Counted from the first letter of the stretch, positions 17,359 to 26,990 are shown. The stretch is DNA of 64,000 bases from Microvirga ossetica (GCF_002741015.1 NZ_CP016617.1:806001-870000), one strand, 5' to 3'. The notes: generated by a model from the sequence alone, not told the origin. Numbers and translations are program-made.

Positions 17359-20300
17359 TCTCGAACATCTTCATCGATCGGCCGCGCCTCGCCTTCGTCA
17401 TCTCGATCGTCATCACCTTGGCAGGCCTGATCGCGATACAGGCGATCCCGGTCGCCCAGTTTCCCGATATCGTGCCGCCGCAGGTCTCACTCACAACCCT
17501 CTATCCTGGCGCCGATGCCGAGGTCGTGGAAACGACCGTCGCTCAGCCGATCGAGCAGCAGATCAACGGCGTCGACAACGCCCTCTATTATCAGTCGACA
17601 AGCGGGTCCGACGGTAGTTATTCGCTGACCGTCACCTTCGCCCTCGGCACCGATCCCGACATCAACACGGTGAACGTTCAGAACCGGGCCCAGCTTGCAA
17701 CGCCGCTCCTGCCGCAGGAAGTCCAAAGACAGGGATTGGTCATCCGCAAGAAGTCGGCGGCGCTCCTGCAGATCATTACGCTCTCGGCGCCGCGGGGCAC
17801 GCATGATGCGCTGTTTCTCAACAACTATGCCACGATCAACATCATCGATCCGCTGGCCCGCGTCCCCGGCGTCGGTCAGGCGACCCTCTTCGGACCCCTC
17901 GATTATTCGTTGCGCCTGTGGCTCGACCCCAACCGCCTGACGGCCTTCAACCTGACCCCGGCCGATGTGATCGCCGCGATCCAGGCCCAGAACCTGCAAG
18001 CCGCAGTGGGTCGTATCGGCGCTCAGCCCGCGCCGGGCAACCAGCAACTGCAGCTCACCATCAAGACCAAGGGGCGTCTGACCCGGACCGAGGAGTTCGA
18101 AAACGTTGTCCTGCGGGCGAACCCCGATGGCTCGCTCGTCCGGGTCAAGGATGTGGCTCGTGCCGATCTCGGCGCCAAGACGCAGGAGCGTCACACCCGC
18201 TTCAACGGCGCCCCCTCCGCGGCGATCGGGATCTATCAGACCCCTGGTGCCAACGCGGTCGACGTGGCGCGTCACGTGCGGGAGGTGATGGACGATCTCG
18301 GCAAACGCTTCCCGGACGATGTCCGCAGCGATCTCTTCTGGGATGCGACCACCTTTGTCACCGCAACCGTCGACGAGGTCGTTCGCACCCTTGTCATTGC
18401 GTTCCTGTTGGTGGCGCTGGTGGTGTTCCTGTTCCTCGGCAAGGTACGCACGATGGTGATCCCGTTAGTTGCGGTGCCGGTCTCGATCATCGGCACCTTC
18501 GCGGTCATGCTCATCATCGGCTATTCGGCCAATACGGTATCGCTCCTGGCCGTGGTGCTCGCCATCGGCATCGTCGTCGACGATGCGATCGTGGTCACCG
18601 AGAACGTGGAGCGGGTGATCGAAGAGGAGCCGACCCTCTCGATTCAGGATGCCACCAAGAAGGCCATGGCGGAGATCACCGGGCCGATCATTGCCATCAC
18701 CCTCGTACTCCTGTCGGTGTTCATTCCGGTGGCGTTCATCCCCGGCATCAGCGGTCAGCTTTTCCGCCAGTTCGCCGTCGCGGTCTCGACCGCCATGATC
18801 ATCTCTGCCGTCAACGCCCTGACGTTGAGCCCGGCTTTATGCTCGGTCCTTCTGAAGCGTGCTGGGCCACATCGCGGGCCCATGCGTTACGTGCTTGGCG
18901 CGATTGATCACGCGCGAGATGGATACGCCGCGCTGGTGCGCCGTCTGGTCCGCGTTGCAATCGTCAGCCTGATTGTCGTCGCCGGAGTCGCTGCGGCATC
19001 GTTCGGTCTTTACAGGGTGACCCCACAAGGCTTCCTGCCGTCGGAGGATCAGGGCGCGATCTTTGCCGCCATGCGGCTGCCCGAGGGCGCCTCCAGCGAG
19101 CGCACCGAGAAGCTGGTCGCTCAAGTGGAAGACATCATCCGATCGACCCCCGGGGTCGCGCGCGTTCTGTCAGTGGTCGGTCTGAACTTTATCGACTACG
19201 TGGCTTCATCGAACAACGCTTTCTTCGTGATCCGGATGAAGCCGTACGAGGACCGTACCGATCCGGCCGAGAGCGTCGACGCGGTCCTTGCCCGTCTGCG
19301 CCCGCAGCTCGCTGCCGTCCAGGGGGCCGTCGTCTTCCCATTCAACCTGCCGCCCATTCTCGGCCTCGGCAACACCGGCGGTTTCCAGTACGCGCTCGAA
19401 GCGCTGCAAGGCCAGAGCCCCACCGACCTCGCCGCCGTCATGCGTGGACTCCTCGTCACGGCCAATCAGCAACCTGAACTTGCCGGCGTCTTCAGCACCT
19501 TCGCGGCCGATACGCCACAGGTCTCCCTTGAGATTGATCGCGACAAGGCGCAGGTGCTGGGGATCCCCGTCAGCAGCATTTTCAATGCACTGCAGGCGTC
19601 ACTCGGTGGGTTTTACGTCAATGATTTCAATCTGTTCGGCCGTACCTGGCAGGTCAATGTCGAGTCGGAGGCCGGATTCCGTAATGAGATCGACGACATT
19701 TACCGGGTCTACGTCCGTAACGCCGCCGGGACCATGGTGCCGATGCGTGCGCTGGCACAGGCACGGCTCGTACAAGGACCGCAGGCGGTCGTGCGCTACA
19801 ACGGCTTCCGCGCCACGATCATCAACGGTGCGCCCAAGCCGGGCTACAGCTCGGGCCAAGCGCTCGCGGCCATGGAACGGATCTCGGCCGCGACACTCCC
19901 ACCGGGCTATCGATTCGAATGGACCGGGACCGCGCTGCAGGAAAAAACGGCAAGCGGCCAAACTGGCATCGTGCTCGGCCTTGCGGTGCTCTTCGCCTAT
20001 TTGTTCCTGGTTGCGCTCTACGAGAGCTGGAACATCCCGATTCCGGTTCTCTTGTCGGTCAGCGTCGGCGTACTAGGCGCCGTCGGGGCGGTGAAGCTGT
20101 CCGGCCTCGCCTTCGACGTCTACGCGCAGATCGGACTTGTGGTGCTGGTGGCGCTGGCCGCCAAGAACGGGATCCTGATCGTCGAATTCGCACTCCAGCA
20201 GCGGCTCCAGGGCGCGGGAATTGGCGATGCGGCGATCACCGGAGCGCGCTTGCGCTTTCGGCCGGTGATGATGACGAGCCTCGCATTCATCTTTGGCCTC

Positions 20301-20519
20301 CTCCCGCTGGTGATCGCTGATGGCGCCGGAGCGCTCAGCCGGCGTGCCGTCGGTACGCCGGTCTTCGGCGGCATGATCGCCGCCGCATTCTTCGGCATCT
20401 TTGTGATCCCGATGCTCTATGTCGTGTTTCAGAAGCTGCGGGAACTCGGCCCGCGTCGCAAAGTCAGCATTGAAGGTCCGCCCGGCCGTGGTGCAAAGGA
20501 CAGCGTCGCTGCAGAATGA
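17355..20519 (+). CDS. RND multidrug efflux permease (HAE-1 family)
   Basis: A 1054-residue AcrB/MexF-like inner-membrane proton antiporter, full length. The first helix is [17 protein letters not shown], the proton-relay aspartates are in [16 protein letters not shown] of helix 4, and the helix 10 lysine is in [13 protein letters not shown]. Two large periplasmic loops carry the porter and docking parts. Substrates are probably hydrophobic drugs, solvents or fatty acids, but cannot be predicted. It is coupled to the adaptor gene by a four-base overlap. No local regulator gene is adjacent, which is unusual for RND pumps. Confidence 0.95.
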   Translation: MISNIFIDRPRLAFVISIVITLAGLIAIQAIPVAQFPDIVPPQVSLTTLYPGADAEVVETTVAQPIEQQINGVDNALYYQSTSGSDGSYSLTVTFALGTDPDINTVNVQNRAQLATPLLPQEVQRQGLVIRKKSAALLQIITLSAPRGTHDALFLNNYATINIIDPLARVPGVGQATLFGPLDYSLRLWLDPNRLTAFNLTPADVIAAIQAQNLQAAVGRIGAQPAPGNQQLQLTIKTKGRLTRTEEFENVVLRANPDGSLVRVKDVARADLGAKTQERHTRFNGAPSAAIGIYQTPGANAVDVARHVREVMDDLGKRFPDDVRSDLFWDATTFVTATVDEVVRTLVIAFLLVALVVFLFLGKVRTMVIPLVAVPVSIIGTFAVMLIIGYSANTVSLLAVVLAIGIVVDDAIVVTENVERVIEEEPTLSIQDATKKAMAEITGPIIAITLVLLSVFIPVAFIPGISGQLFRQFAVAVSTAMIISAVNALTLSPALCSVLLKRAGPHRGPMRYVLGAIDHARDGYAALVRRLVRVAIVSLIVVAGVAAASFGLYRVTPQGFLPSEDQGAIFAAMRLPEGASSERTEKLVAQVEDIIRSTPGVARVLSVVGLNFIDYVASSNNAFFVIRMKPYEDRTDPAESVDAVLARLRPQLAAVQGAVVFPFNLPPILGLGNTGGFQYALEALQGQSPTDLAAVMRGLLVTANQQPELAGVFSTFAADTPQVSLEIDRDKAQVLGIPVSSIFNALQASLGGFYVNDFNLFGRTWQVNVESEAGFRNEIDDIYRVYVRNAAGTMVPMRALAQARLVQGPQAVVRYNGFRATIINGAPKPGYSSGQALAAMERISAATLPPGYRFEWTGTALQEKTASGQTGIVLGLAVLFAYLFLVALYESWNIPIPVLLSVSVGVLGAVGAVKLSGLAFDVYAQIGLVVLVALAAKNGILIVEFALQQRLQGAGIGDAAITGARLRFRPVMMTSLAFIFGLLPLVIADGAGALSRRAVGTPVFGGMIAAAFFGIFVIPMLYVVFQKLRELGPRRKVSIEGPPGRGAKDSVAAE

Positions 20520-20555
20520 GGGATAGTCTGCTTTGGTTCCTCTTTCGATACGAAT

Positions 20556-20581
20556 GATGAGACTATGGAGATTATCTCATC
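20556..20581 (+). terminator. Weak hairpin after the RND operon
   Basis: GATGAGA (20556-20562) pairs with TCTCATC (20575-20581) around a 12-base loop, 36 bases after the pump stop. No T-run follows. It lies in the 327-base convergent gap (20520-20846), in which I see nothing else. Confidence 0.35.
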
Positions 20582-20846
20582 GCACTTCAGATCTGATCGC
20601 GGCACCTTGACCTTGTGGAGCGGAACCCGCGACCAGCGCGGTGGTATCGTCAGGTGCTGAGCCGAAGCTTATGGTCCCGTGGAGCCAGTCGATCGCCACG
20701 CCTTAGACTTCAACTGGCCATATCACTGTCTGTCGACCAGCGTGAGTCCCTGAATGGATAGTCGCGGAATCGAGGTTGCGCTGCTCGGCTGCGAAGCACC
20801 GAGTGAACCGCGGGTAACATGCTGAGCGAGGCCAGATGCTGTGGGC

Positions 20847-22355
20847 CTAAATATCGAATAGGTGCCGGATGCGTGCTGCCAAATGGGCCGATCTGACCGT
20901 GACCTTGTCCTGGCCCTGCTCCAGGGGATGCAGCTCGGCAGCGGCCCGCTTGGATAAGAGCGAACCGAGCTCTTCGACAATTGCGGGTCGGTCCCGCATG
21001 AGAGGTGCCAACCCTTCCTGGGTGATTTCGTAGACAACCACCAACGTCAAGGCTTGAATGGTCCCGCGCTCCCCAGCACCGGTCAGCAGACCACCCTCAC
21101 CGAAAAAGTCACCAGGCGCCAGCCGTCCCAGTTCCCTCTCTTGCGTGTTGTCTCGCAGTGTGATCGACGCAACACCACTGCGAACGATCATGAGCGACTT
21201 CAACACGGTTCCCTGTTCGACCAGAATATCGCCTTTGCGAAAGGTGCGTCGCGCCATCGTTGAGGCAAGGATTTCCTTTTCGTCTGCGGTCAAGGAAGCA
21301 AAAAGCGCTATGGCATCCAGGAGGCGCAGCGGGGTGGTCTGCTGATGGCGCGGCACTTCCTCGGGCTGCGGTAACGCGAAGGCTCCGTGGAATTCGGCCG
21401 ATGGAGCAAGGGCCAACCCGGCCGCCTTGGCATGACGGTAAATCAGGTCGAAGATCTCGCTCTTGGCTCTGCCAGCCATCGCCATATCCGCAACCCTGAA
21501 GGAAAGTTCGAGCTCAATTGCGTTCGCGTCCAGCGCCGTCACCTGAACCGTCGACTCGGGAGCAGATAGGATCGTTTCGCTGCTTAAGAAGACAGAACGC
21601 ATGACATCTAGCATTATGGATGGTGCCGTCGTCGGCCGAAACCGCACGGTGAGCGTCACGCCATGGCTCCGCTCCGGACTGCTGAGGTTAATCAATCTCG
21701 CTTTTGCAAGATCGCTGTTAGGAACAATGACGAGATCATTTGCACCGTTGAGAAGATGTGTCGCCCGCCAGTTCGTCTCGATAACCCTCCCCTCGATTCC
21801 GTCGGTAAGAACCAACCAGTCGCCAATACCGTAAGGTTTGCCAAGGTTCAGCGCGATACCTGAGAATACGTCACTCAAGGTACTTTGGAGGGCCAGACCA
21901 AGGATGATTGCAAAGACGCCGGATGTGGCGATCAATGTCCCGACAGGGGCGTTGAACACATAAGCGACAACCGAAAGGACTGCGCCCAGATAGATAAGCC
22001 CGACGACGAGATCTTGGAGCAGACGCCCTTCACGGGGTTGCCGCTCAAAGATGAGGAAGACGCGGACGGTGCTAATCAAGGACCATGCTGCGTTGATCCA
22101 CCAAATGATCTTCGCTAGCCCAATGAACACACGTTGCAGACTGGAGGCGCTGCTTGGCCCAATCTCGTAGGGCACGATGTTGTGGTACAGCAGGAGCCCG
22201 GTAAGAGCCGAGAAGAAGAGGAGCTGGCCGACGAGGCGGCGTGTCGGATGATTGCGTAGGACGATGCGAGTAACCACTGCGCCAATAACGGCGAGAGCAC
22301 CGGTCTGAACGAATGGATCGGCGACCATGTTGATAATATCGCCGTAGTGCACCAT
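20847..22355 (-). CDS. MscS-type mechanosensitive channel with C-terminal cyclic-nucleotide domain
   Basis: A 502-residue protein. Four or five transmembrane helices occupy ~15-165, and the MscS pore helix is ATSGVFAIILGLALQSTLSDVFSG (about 145-170). The beta domain follows (GIGDWLVL, GRVIETNWRATHL, VIVPNSDLAKARLINLS). From about residue 345 there is a CRP-like cyclic-nucleotide or cNMP-fold domain with GDILVEQGTVLKSLMIVRSG and LAPGDFFGEGGLLTGAGER, the phosphate-binding cassette. The domain order suggests an osmotic channel gated or tuned by a bound ligand. It is convergent with the RND operon and divergent from an IS110 remnant. Confidence 0.9.
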   Translation of the reverse strand: MVHYGDIINMVADPFVQTGALAVIGAVVTRIVLRNHPTRRLVGQLLFFSALTGLLLYHNIVPYEIGPSSASSLQRVFIGLAKIIWWINAAWSLISTVRVFLIFERQPREGRLLQDLVVGLIYLGAVLSVVAYVFNAPVGTLIATSGVFAIILGLALQSTLSDVFSGIALNLGKPYGIGDWLVLTDGIEGRVIETNWRATHLLNGANDLVIVPNSDLAKARLINLSSPERSHGVTLTVRFRPTTAPSIMLDVMRSVFLSSETILSAPESTVQVTALDANAIELELSFRVADMAMAGRAKSEIFDLIYRHAKAAGLALAPSAEFHGAFALPQPEEVPRHQQTTPLRLLDAIALFASLTADEKEILASTMARRTFRKGDILVEQGTVLKSLMIVRSGVASITLRDNTQERELGRLAPGDFFGEGGLLTGAGERGTIQALTLVVVYEITQEGLAPLMRDRPAIVEELGSLLSKRAAAELHPLEQGQDKVTVRSAHLAARIRHLFDI

Positions 22356-22607
22356 GGGACGGATCTGAACCCTCGATCTTGTGACATGGTTGCGAAATTG
22401 CTTTGCAACTGGGTCGGTAGGTCTGTTGACTGCTTCGAGAGACAGGGGCCTCCGTCGATTGAACGTTTGAGGCAGCTTACCTCCGGGCCCATTGGCTTTC
22501 CAGCTTCTTGTCTAGGTTGTTCATCAATAGAACCGTGATGGAGTGGACGCCTCAACGGCCCTGGTGTGCCACAGTGGAGGTGTTAATCATCACGTCAGGA
22601 AGCGACC

Positions 22608-22826
22608 ATGGCAGAGGTTTGTACGATCGGGCTGGATTTGGCGAAGCATGTATTCCAGGCTCACGGAGCCGATGTATCTGGAGCAGTCCTGTTCCGCAAG
22701 AAGTTGCGGCGGGCTCAGGTGCTATCATTCTTTGCGACTCAGCCGCCCTGTACCGTGGCCAGGGAGGCCTGCGGCAGCGCCCATCACTGGGGGCGCGAGA
22801 TCGGCAAGCTCGGTCATGCCGTGCGG
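22608..22826 (+). pseudogene. IS110-family transposase, N-terminal remnant
   Basis: 73 codons starting MAEVCTIGLDLAKHVFQAHG and running to WGREIGKLGHAVR match the N-terminal DEDD domain of IS110-family transposases (first catalytic Asp in GLDLAK, Glu in REACGSAHHW). Similarity stops abruptly at about 22826, where the antiparallel epoxide hydrolase sequence begins. The rest of the ~330-residue transposase and the right end of the element are absent. A normal start with an upstream AGGAAG is still present. Confidence 0.8.
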
Positions 22827-23639
22827 CCGCGTGCCCATCATGGCGGCATACGACCTGTTCCCCATCTTCGCGGCGGCGCTGAGATCTTCGAAGGTCGCGC
22901 GCTCCTTCTCGGACAAACCCGCCGGCGCGGGCCCGTCGGCAGCGAGCACCGCGGCCACCTCGGGCGGAACGATTGCCGGCAGGTTGATATGGATGCCCAG
23001 CAGGCAGGTCGGCGCCTGGCGCGCCATCGCGCTGGAGACGGGCGAGCCCCAGTCACCCCCCTGGGCGACGTAGCGGGTGTAGCCGAGGCGCTGCATCAGC
23101 TGTGCCCAGGTTCGCGCGATTCGGTCGGGACCCCAGCCGGCGCCCGTCGGCTTACCGGAGAAGCCATAGCCGGGCAATGACGGGATCACCACGTCGAACG
23201 CGTCCTCCGCGGGTCCGCCGTGCGCGGGTGGATCGGTGAGTGGGCCAATGATCTTGAGCTGCTCGAACACTGAGCCCGGCCAGCCATGAGTGATGATCAT
23301 GGGCAGGGCGTTGGGATGCTGCGAGCGAACGTGGATGAAGTGAATCCCGACACCGTCGATCCTGGTCATGAACTGCGGCAGGGCATTGAGCTTCGCTTCC
23401 GCCTTGTGCCAGTCATAGCCGGTGCCCCAATACTCGACCAGCGGCTTGAGCTTCGCGAGCTGGATGCCTTGCGACTGGTCGTTGACCGTCTCCTTGTCGG
23501 GCCACCGCGTCGCCGCGATGCGGCGGCGGAGGTCGACGAGTTGCTCATCCGGAATGCTGACGCGGAAGGGGCGGATCGCGGTGCCGTCGGTAACGGCGCC
23601 CGCTGGGGCCGACTGCGCGGCCAATTTCGTGGGAGTCAT
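22725..23639 (-). pseudogene. Epoxide hydrolase, truncated at the C-terminus
   Basis: The first ~270 residues match EHN-type epoxide hydrolases: the lid/N-terminal domain, oxyanion HGWPGS (119-124) and nucleophile Asp196 in GGDWGS. The homologous part stops in AAMMGTRP at about 22826, where the IS110 remnant starts; the catalytic acid and histidine of the C-terminal third are missing. Upstream, the frame continues into a signal-like stretch (MSLLTASVAV then TAG then VATAVAVG), so an in-frame amber codon at 23664-23666 also interrupts the probable export signal. Two lesions make it non-functional. Confidence 0.75.
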
Positions 23640-23942
23640 GCCGACGGCGACTGCCGTGGCAACCTACACCGCGACTGAAGCCGTGAGCAAGGACATCGTC
23701 ATTCGCCTTGGTGGTCCGGTAACTCACGCGGGACAGGAGCGACGCCGACAAAGCTGTCGATCAAAAGCGGCTCGTCGGGGAGCCAAGGTTCGACGCACGA
23801 CTTTGAGGTCTGTGAACAGGATACGCCTCTCAGGCGGAGTGGCAAGCGGAGCCGTAGTCGGGACCAGCCCCATCGTTCAAGTCTTCATCCAGCCCCCTTT
23901 GCGGTAACGTGACCTCGCGATCGAGGATCCTATACCTGAAGG

Positions 23943-23971
23943 TTGCACCTGAACCGGGCACCAAGGTGCAA
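23943..23971. repeat. Perfect inverted repeat upstream of arsC relic
   Basis: TTGCACCT (23943-23950) and AGGTGCAA (23964-23971) form a perfect 8-base inverted repeat with a 13-base spacer. It lies within the gap between the broken epoxide hydrolase and the arsC relic and could be an old operator or a hairpin. I see nothing else in that gap. Confidence 0.35.
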
Positions 23972-23986
23972 TCCCGGGTGTTGCCT

Positions 23987-24278
23987 ATGGACCTTGTGTT
24001 CACCGTCTGTGGCAGTGCGGCCAATGAGGCCTGCCCGACCTGGCCGGTCACGACGCACTGGGGCGTTTCCGAATGCCGCCACCGGATCCGAGGCGGAGAT
24101 CGCCGTTGCCTTCGATGAGGCCTATCGCATGCTGCGGCGCCGGATCGAGCTCCTGCTGGCGATCCCGATCGGATCCATCGATCGACTCGCGCTCGAGGAA
24201 AGCCTGCGGGAGATCGGGAGGTCTGATCCCGCCCTGCCCCCGAGCAGACAGCCCAGTGAGCGGGAAGAAACGGCATGA
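23987..24278 (+). pseudogene. Arsenate reductase (low-molecular-weight phosphatase type), relic
   Basis: In one frame MDLVFTVCGSAANEACPTWP then THWGV is read; after a frame change the next frame reads AATGSEAEIAVAFDEAYRML then LLLAIPIGSIDRLAL up to 24278. Together they match the C-terminal two thirds of ArsC proteins of the LMW-phosphatase family (NEACPxWPG...HWGVPDPA...). The N-terminal P-loop with the catalytic Cys is missing and the frame is broken near 24072. No other arsenic-resistance gene is present nearby. Confidence 0.7.
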
Positions 24279-24291
24279 TCCGTTCACTCGC

Positions 24292-25635
24292 TCATTCAGT
24301 CCAATCGAAGTCGTCTTCCCTGGCGTTGAGCATGGCGGCCAGGGTACGCAGGCCGGTATCGAGCTGATCCATTGCCGGAGATGCCAACGCCAGCCTGACG
24401 GCGTTCGGGGCATGGCCCGGCGTGACGGCGAAGGTCGTGGACGGCGTCAACGCGATGTCGCGCCGGGCCGCGGCCGCGACAAAGGTCTGCGAACGCCAAT
24501 GGGCCGGCAGCGTCAGCCAAAGATGATAGGATTTCTCGTTCGCCTGGATCTCGAAAGCCGAAAGACGATCGGCCGCCAGTTTCTGACGCGCGCGGGCATC
24601 GAGGCGCTTCAATCGCGAAAGCTCGGCAACGACGCCCTCGTTCATCAGCCGCTCAGCCGCGGCCAACGCAAATCCTGAGGCAGTCCATCCCCCCGAACGC
24701 ACCGACGTCCTCACGCTTTCACGCAGCCGCTGCGGCGGCACGATGAAGCCAAGCGCCAGACCGGGAGCGACCTTCTTGGAGAGGCTGTCGATGGCGATGC
24801 AGGATTCAGGCGCGATCGCGGCAAGCGGCGGCTCGCTGTCGAGGAAGCCGTAGACATTGTCCTCGATGATCGGAAGGTCGAGCTTTTCGACGACGCGCAC
24901 GAGATCGGTCCTGCGCGTCGGGGGCATCGTCATCCCCAGGGGATTGTGGACCGCCGGCTGAACATAGATGGCCGAGAGATGGGCCTCACGATGCGCCTTT
25001 TGCACCGCGTCCGGCTGGACACCGTCCTTGTCCATCGCCAGCGGCACCAGCGCAATCCCGAGCCGGGCGGCGATCCCCTTGATGAAGGGGTAGGTCAAGG
25101 CCTCCACGCCGCAGCGGCCGCCCGCGGGAACGACTGCGGCCAGCGCGGCGGCAATGCTCTGCCGGCCGTTGCCGGTGAAGACGAGTTGCTCCGGGGAGAC
25201 GGACCATGCGCCCTGCGACAGGTGTTCGGCGGCGACGCTCCTGACCGCCGGCGTCCCGACGCTGGTCGCCTGTCGCAAGGCGGCATCGAGCGCCTCGGAT
25301 TTCTCCAGGCCCTCCAGGCTTTTGGCGATGAGCGCCGTCTGATCTGGGAGCAATGGATAATTGAACTCGAGATCGATCCGGATGCCGCGCGGTTCGCCTG
25401 GCGCCGCCACGCCGCGCCTGGCCTCGCCCGCGATGAAAGTACCCCTGCCGACCTCCCCGACCACGTGGCCGCGCCGCAACAGCTCCGCATAGACGCGGCT
25501 CGCGGTCGAGACCGCGATCTTGCGCTCGTAGGCGAAGCTGCGCTGGGGAGGCAGGCGGTCGCCGGGCTTGAGGGTGCCATCCGCGATTTCCGCAGCGATG
25601 GCGTCGGCCAGCTTCAGGTATTCGGATTTCGACAC
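24292..25635 (-). CDS. MocR/PdxR-like regulator (GntR HTH fused to aminotransferase-like domain)
   Basis: A 447-residue MocR-type transcription factor: winged helix at ~5-75 (YLKLADAIAAEIADGTLKPG, RLPPQRSFAYERKIAVSTAS) and a type I aminotransferase-like domain with the PLP lysine in IDSLSKKVAPGLALG. The frame stays open to 25749, but I choose GTG at 25635 because family members begin here and because a promoter (25672-25700) and palindrome (25647-25666) lie inside the longer version. It is divergent from a DUF1127 protein and a TSUP exporter, its probable targets. MocR proteins sense PLP or amino compounds; the ligand is unknown. The ribosome site of this start is weak, which is the main doubt. 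Confidence 0.85.
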   Translation of the reverse strand: MSKSEYLKLADAIAAEIADGTLKPGDRLPPQRSFAYERKIAVSTASRVYAELLRRGHVVGEVGRGTFIAGEARRGVAAPGEPRGIRIDLEFNYPLLPDQTALIAKSLEGLEKSEALDAALRQATSVGTPAVRSVAAEHLSQGAWSVSPEQLVFTGNGRQSIAAALAAVVPAGGRCGVEALTYPFIKGIAARLGIALVPLAMDKDGVQPDAVQKAHREAHLSAIYVQPAVHNPLGMTMPPTRRTDLVRVVEKLDLPIIEDNVYGFLDSEPPLAAIAPESCIAIDSLSKKVAPGLALGFIVPPQRLRESVRTSVRSGGWTASGFALAAAERLMNEGVVAELSRLKRLDARARQKLAADRLSAFEIQANEKSYHLWLTLPAHWRSQTFVAAAARRDIALTPSTTFAVTPGHAPNAVRLALASPAMDQLDTGLRTLAAMLNAREDDFDWTE

Positions 25636-25646
25636 AATTGCACCGA

Positions 25647-25666
25647 GAGCAATACTTTTATTGCTC
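25647..25666. promoter_or_regulatory. Palindromic operator candidate for the MocR regulator
   Basis: GAGCAAT (25647-25653) and ATTGCTC (25660-25666) form a perfect 7-base inverted repeat with a 6-base spacer. It lies just downstream of the predicted -10 of the regulator's promoter, a position suited to autorepression. Confidence 0.5.
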
Positions 25667-25671
25667 CGAGC

Positions 25672-25700
25672 ATCGTACAGGAGCATTCTGCCGACATCAA
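25672..25700 (-). promoter_or_regulatory. Sigma-70-type promoter for the MocR gene
   Basis: Leftward TTGATG (25700-25695), 17-base spacer, TACGAT (25677-25672). Transcription would begin near 25665, within the palindrome and about 30 bases before the GTG at 25635. Confidence 0.5.
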
Positions 25701-25747
25701 CCCGATTGTACCTGGCATTGCTGCGGAGCAAGCACTGGAGATCAGAC

Positions 25748-25987
25748 ATGTCCGCAACCCTTTCGACCATCATCCATCCAGCCGGAGCGTCGAGGACCGG
25801 CGCAGGCCTTCTGACGGTCACCGCCTCTTGGAAGAGGATCAGGCGCCATTTCGCCCGTCGTGCGGCCGTTGCACACCTCCGCGAGCTCGATGACGAAGGA
25901 CTCCGGGACATCGGCCTCGCGTATTCCGAGATCGAGGCTGCGGTCCACGGCTTCATGACTGCTCCTAACCGGGCGAGGATGCGATGA
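25748..25987 (+). CDS. DUF1127 (YjiS-like) small protein
   Basis: A 79-residue protein. Residues ~35-65 carry the DUF1127 signature (RRAAVAHLRELDDEGLRDIGLAYSEIEAAV). In alphaproteobacteria such Arg-rich small proteins are linked to stress responses, phosphate or RNA metabolism. GGAG lies a few bases before the ATG. Its last codons overlap the TSUP gene as ATGA, so the two are translationally coupled. It starts 113 bases from the divergent MocR regulator's likely start and is a probable target. Confidence 0.8.
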   Translation: MSATLSTIIHPAGASRTGAGLLTVTASWKRIRRHFARRAAVAHLRELDDEGLRDIGLAYSEIEAAVHGFMTAPNRARMR

Positions 25988-26763
25988 TCGCCTCCCCGGC
26001 CGCGCCGGAGCTGACAGCAGTCACGATCCTGGTCGCGTTTGCCGGCGTCTTCCTGATCTGCTTCATGAAGGGCGCGTTCGGCGGCGGGTTCTCCATCGTG
26101 GGCATTCCGCTGTTGTCGATTGTGATGGATCCGGTGACGGCCGGCGGCCTCCTCGCTCCCCTGCTGGTGGCGATGGACCTGTTCGCCTTGCGCTACTGGA
26201 AGCCCTCGACATGGTCGAAGCCGGACCTCGTGCGGCTGTTGCCGGGGCTCGTGATCGGGATCGGGTTCGGCTATCTGCTGTTCCGCGTTCTGGACCATCG
26301 CGCCATCGCGATCATGATGGCGGCGATCACCTTGGTCTTCGTCGGCCTGTGGCTCGTGAGCGGCGCGAACGTGACGATCCGCCCGCGTTCGTCGCCGAAG
26401 GCGGTCGCTGCCGGCCTCGCATCGGGCATCAGCACCATGGTGGCGCATTCGGGCGGACCGCCGCTCGCGATGTATCTGCTGCCACTCGGCCTCAGCAAGG
26501 ACGTCTATGCGGGAACGACGAGCCTGTTCTTCACCGTCGGCAATGCGACCAAGGCGGTGCCGTGGCTGCTGCTGGTGAGACCGGCGGGCAATGACTGGAC
26601 ACTGATGGCGGCCTGCCTGCTCGCCATTCCCAGCGGCGTGTGGTTGGGTTGGCGGCTTCACGGAAGGCTGGACCAGCGTCAGCTTTATCGGGCCTGCTAC
26701 GGGTTGCTGGTCGTGACGGCGTTGAAACTGTTGTGGGATGGTGTTTCCGGCTATCTCGCGTAA
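25984..26763 (+). CDS. TSUP-family (TauE/SafE) membrane exporter
   Basis: A 259-residue integral membrane protein with about eight helices in two repeats. Repeat markers are FMKGAFGGGFSIVGIPLLSIV in the first half and GLASGISTMVAHSGGPPLAMYLLPLG in the second. The family exports sulfite, sulfoacetate or similar organic acid anions. It is coupled to the DUF1127 gene by a four-base overlap and is likely controlled by the divergent MocR regulator, which hints at an amine- or taurine-type compound, but the substrate cannot be read from sequence. Confidence 0.88.
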   Translation: MIASPAAPELTAVTILVAFAGVFLICFMKGAFGGGFSIVGIPLLSIVMDPVTAGGLLAPLLVAMDLFALRYWKPSTWSKPDLVRLLPGLVIGIGFGYLLFRVLDHRAIAIMMAAITLVFVGLWLVSGANVTIRPRSSPKAVAAGLASGISTMVAHSGGPPLAMYLLPLGLSKDVYAGTTSLFFTVGNATKAVPWLLLVRPAGNDWTLMAACLLAIPSGVWLGWRLHGRLDQRQLYRACYGLLVVTALKLLWDGVSGYLA

Positions 26764-26859
26764 ATTTAGACTGTGTATGTCTGCTGTTGGTCGTGCCTCT
26801 GTGACATCAGCGTCACCCTGCGGGCACCTTGATCCTGATCATGTAGGGACCCGGCTCCA

Positions 26860-26990
26860 ATGGCTCGCGACATACGAGATCATCTGTTTCTGGACGATCT
26901 GCAGGTCTGCCCGCCCTTCACCAGCCCATCGCACCACAGTGCTGCCGAGCAGAACAAAGGTTCGGGGAGGAGTTTGACGAGCAACTCCTC
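26860..26990 (+). pseudogene. Decayed copy of a MaoC-like dehydratase N-terminus
   Basis: The segment reads DHLFLDDLQVCPPFTSPSHH, then AEQNK, then after a one-base deletion near 26959 FGEEFDEQ. This is the N-terminus of the intact MaoC gene at 29906 (LFLDDLHIGQTFTSPSHR, NAEQIKRFAEEFDPQ). The DNA matches over the same stretch and then diverges. It lies on the other side of the SDR/thiolase/TetR block from the intact gene, so it is a relic of a duplication or an older copy of the locus. About 300 bases around it hold no other gene. Confidence 0.65.
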
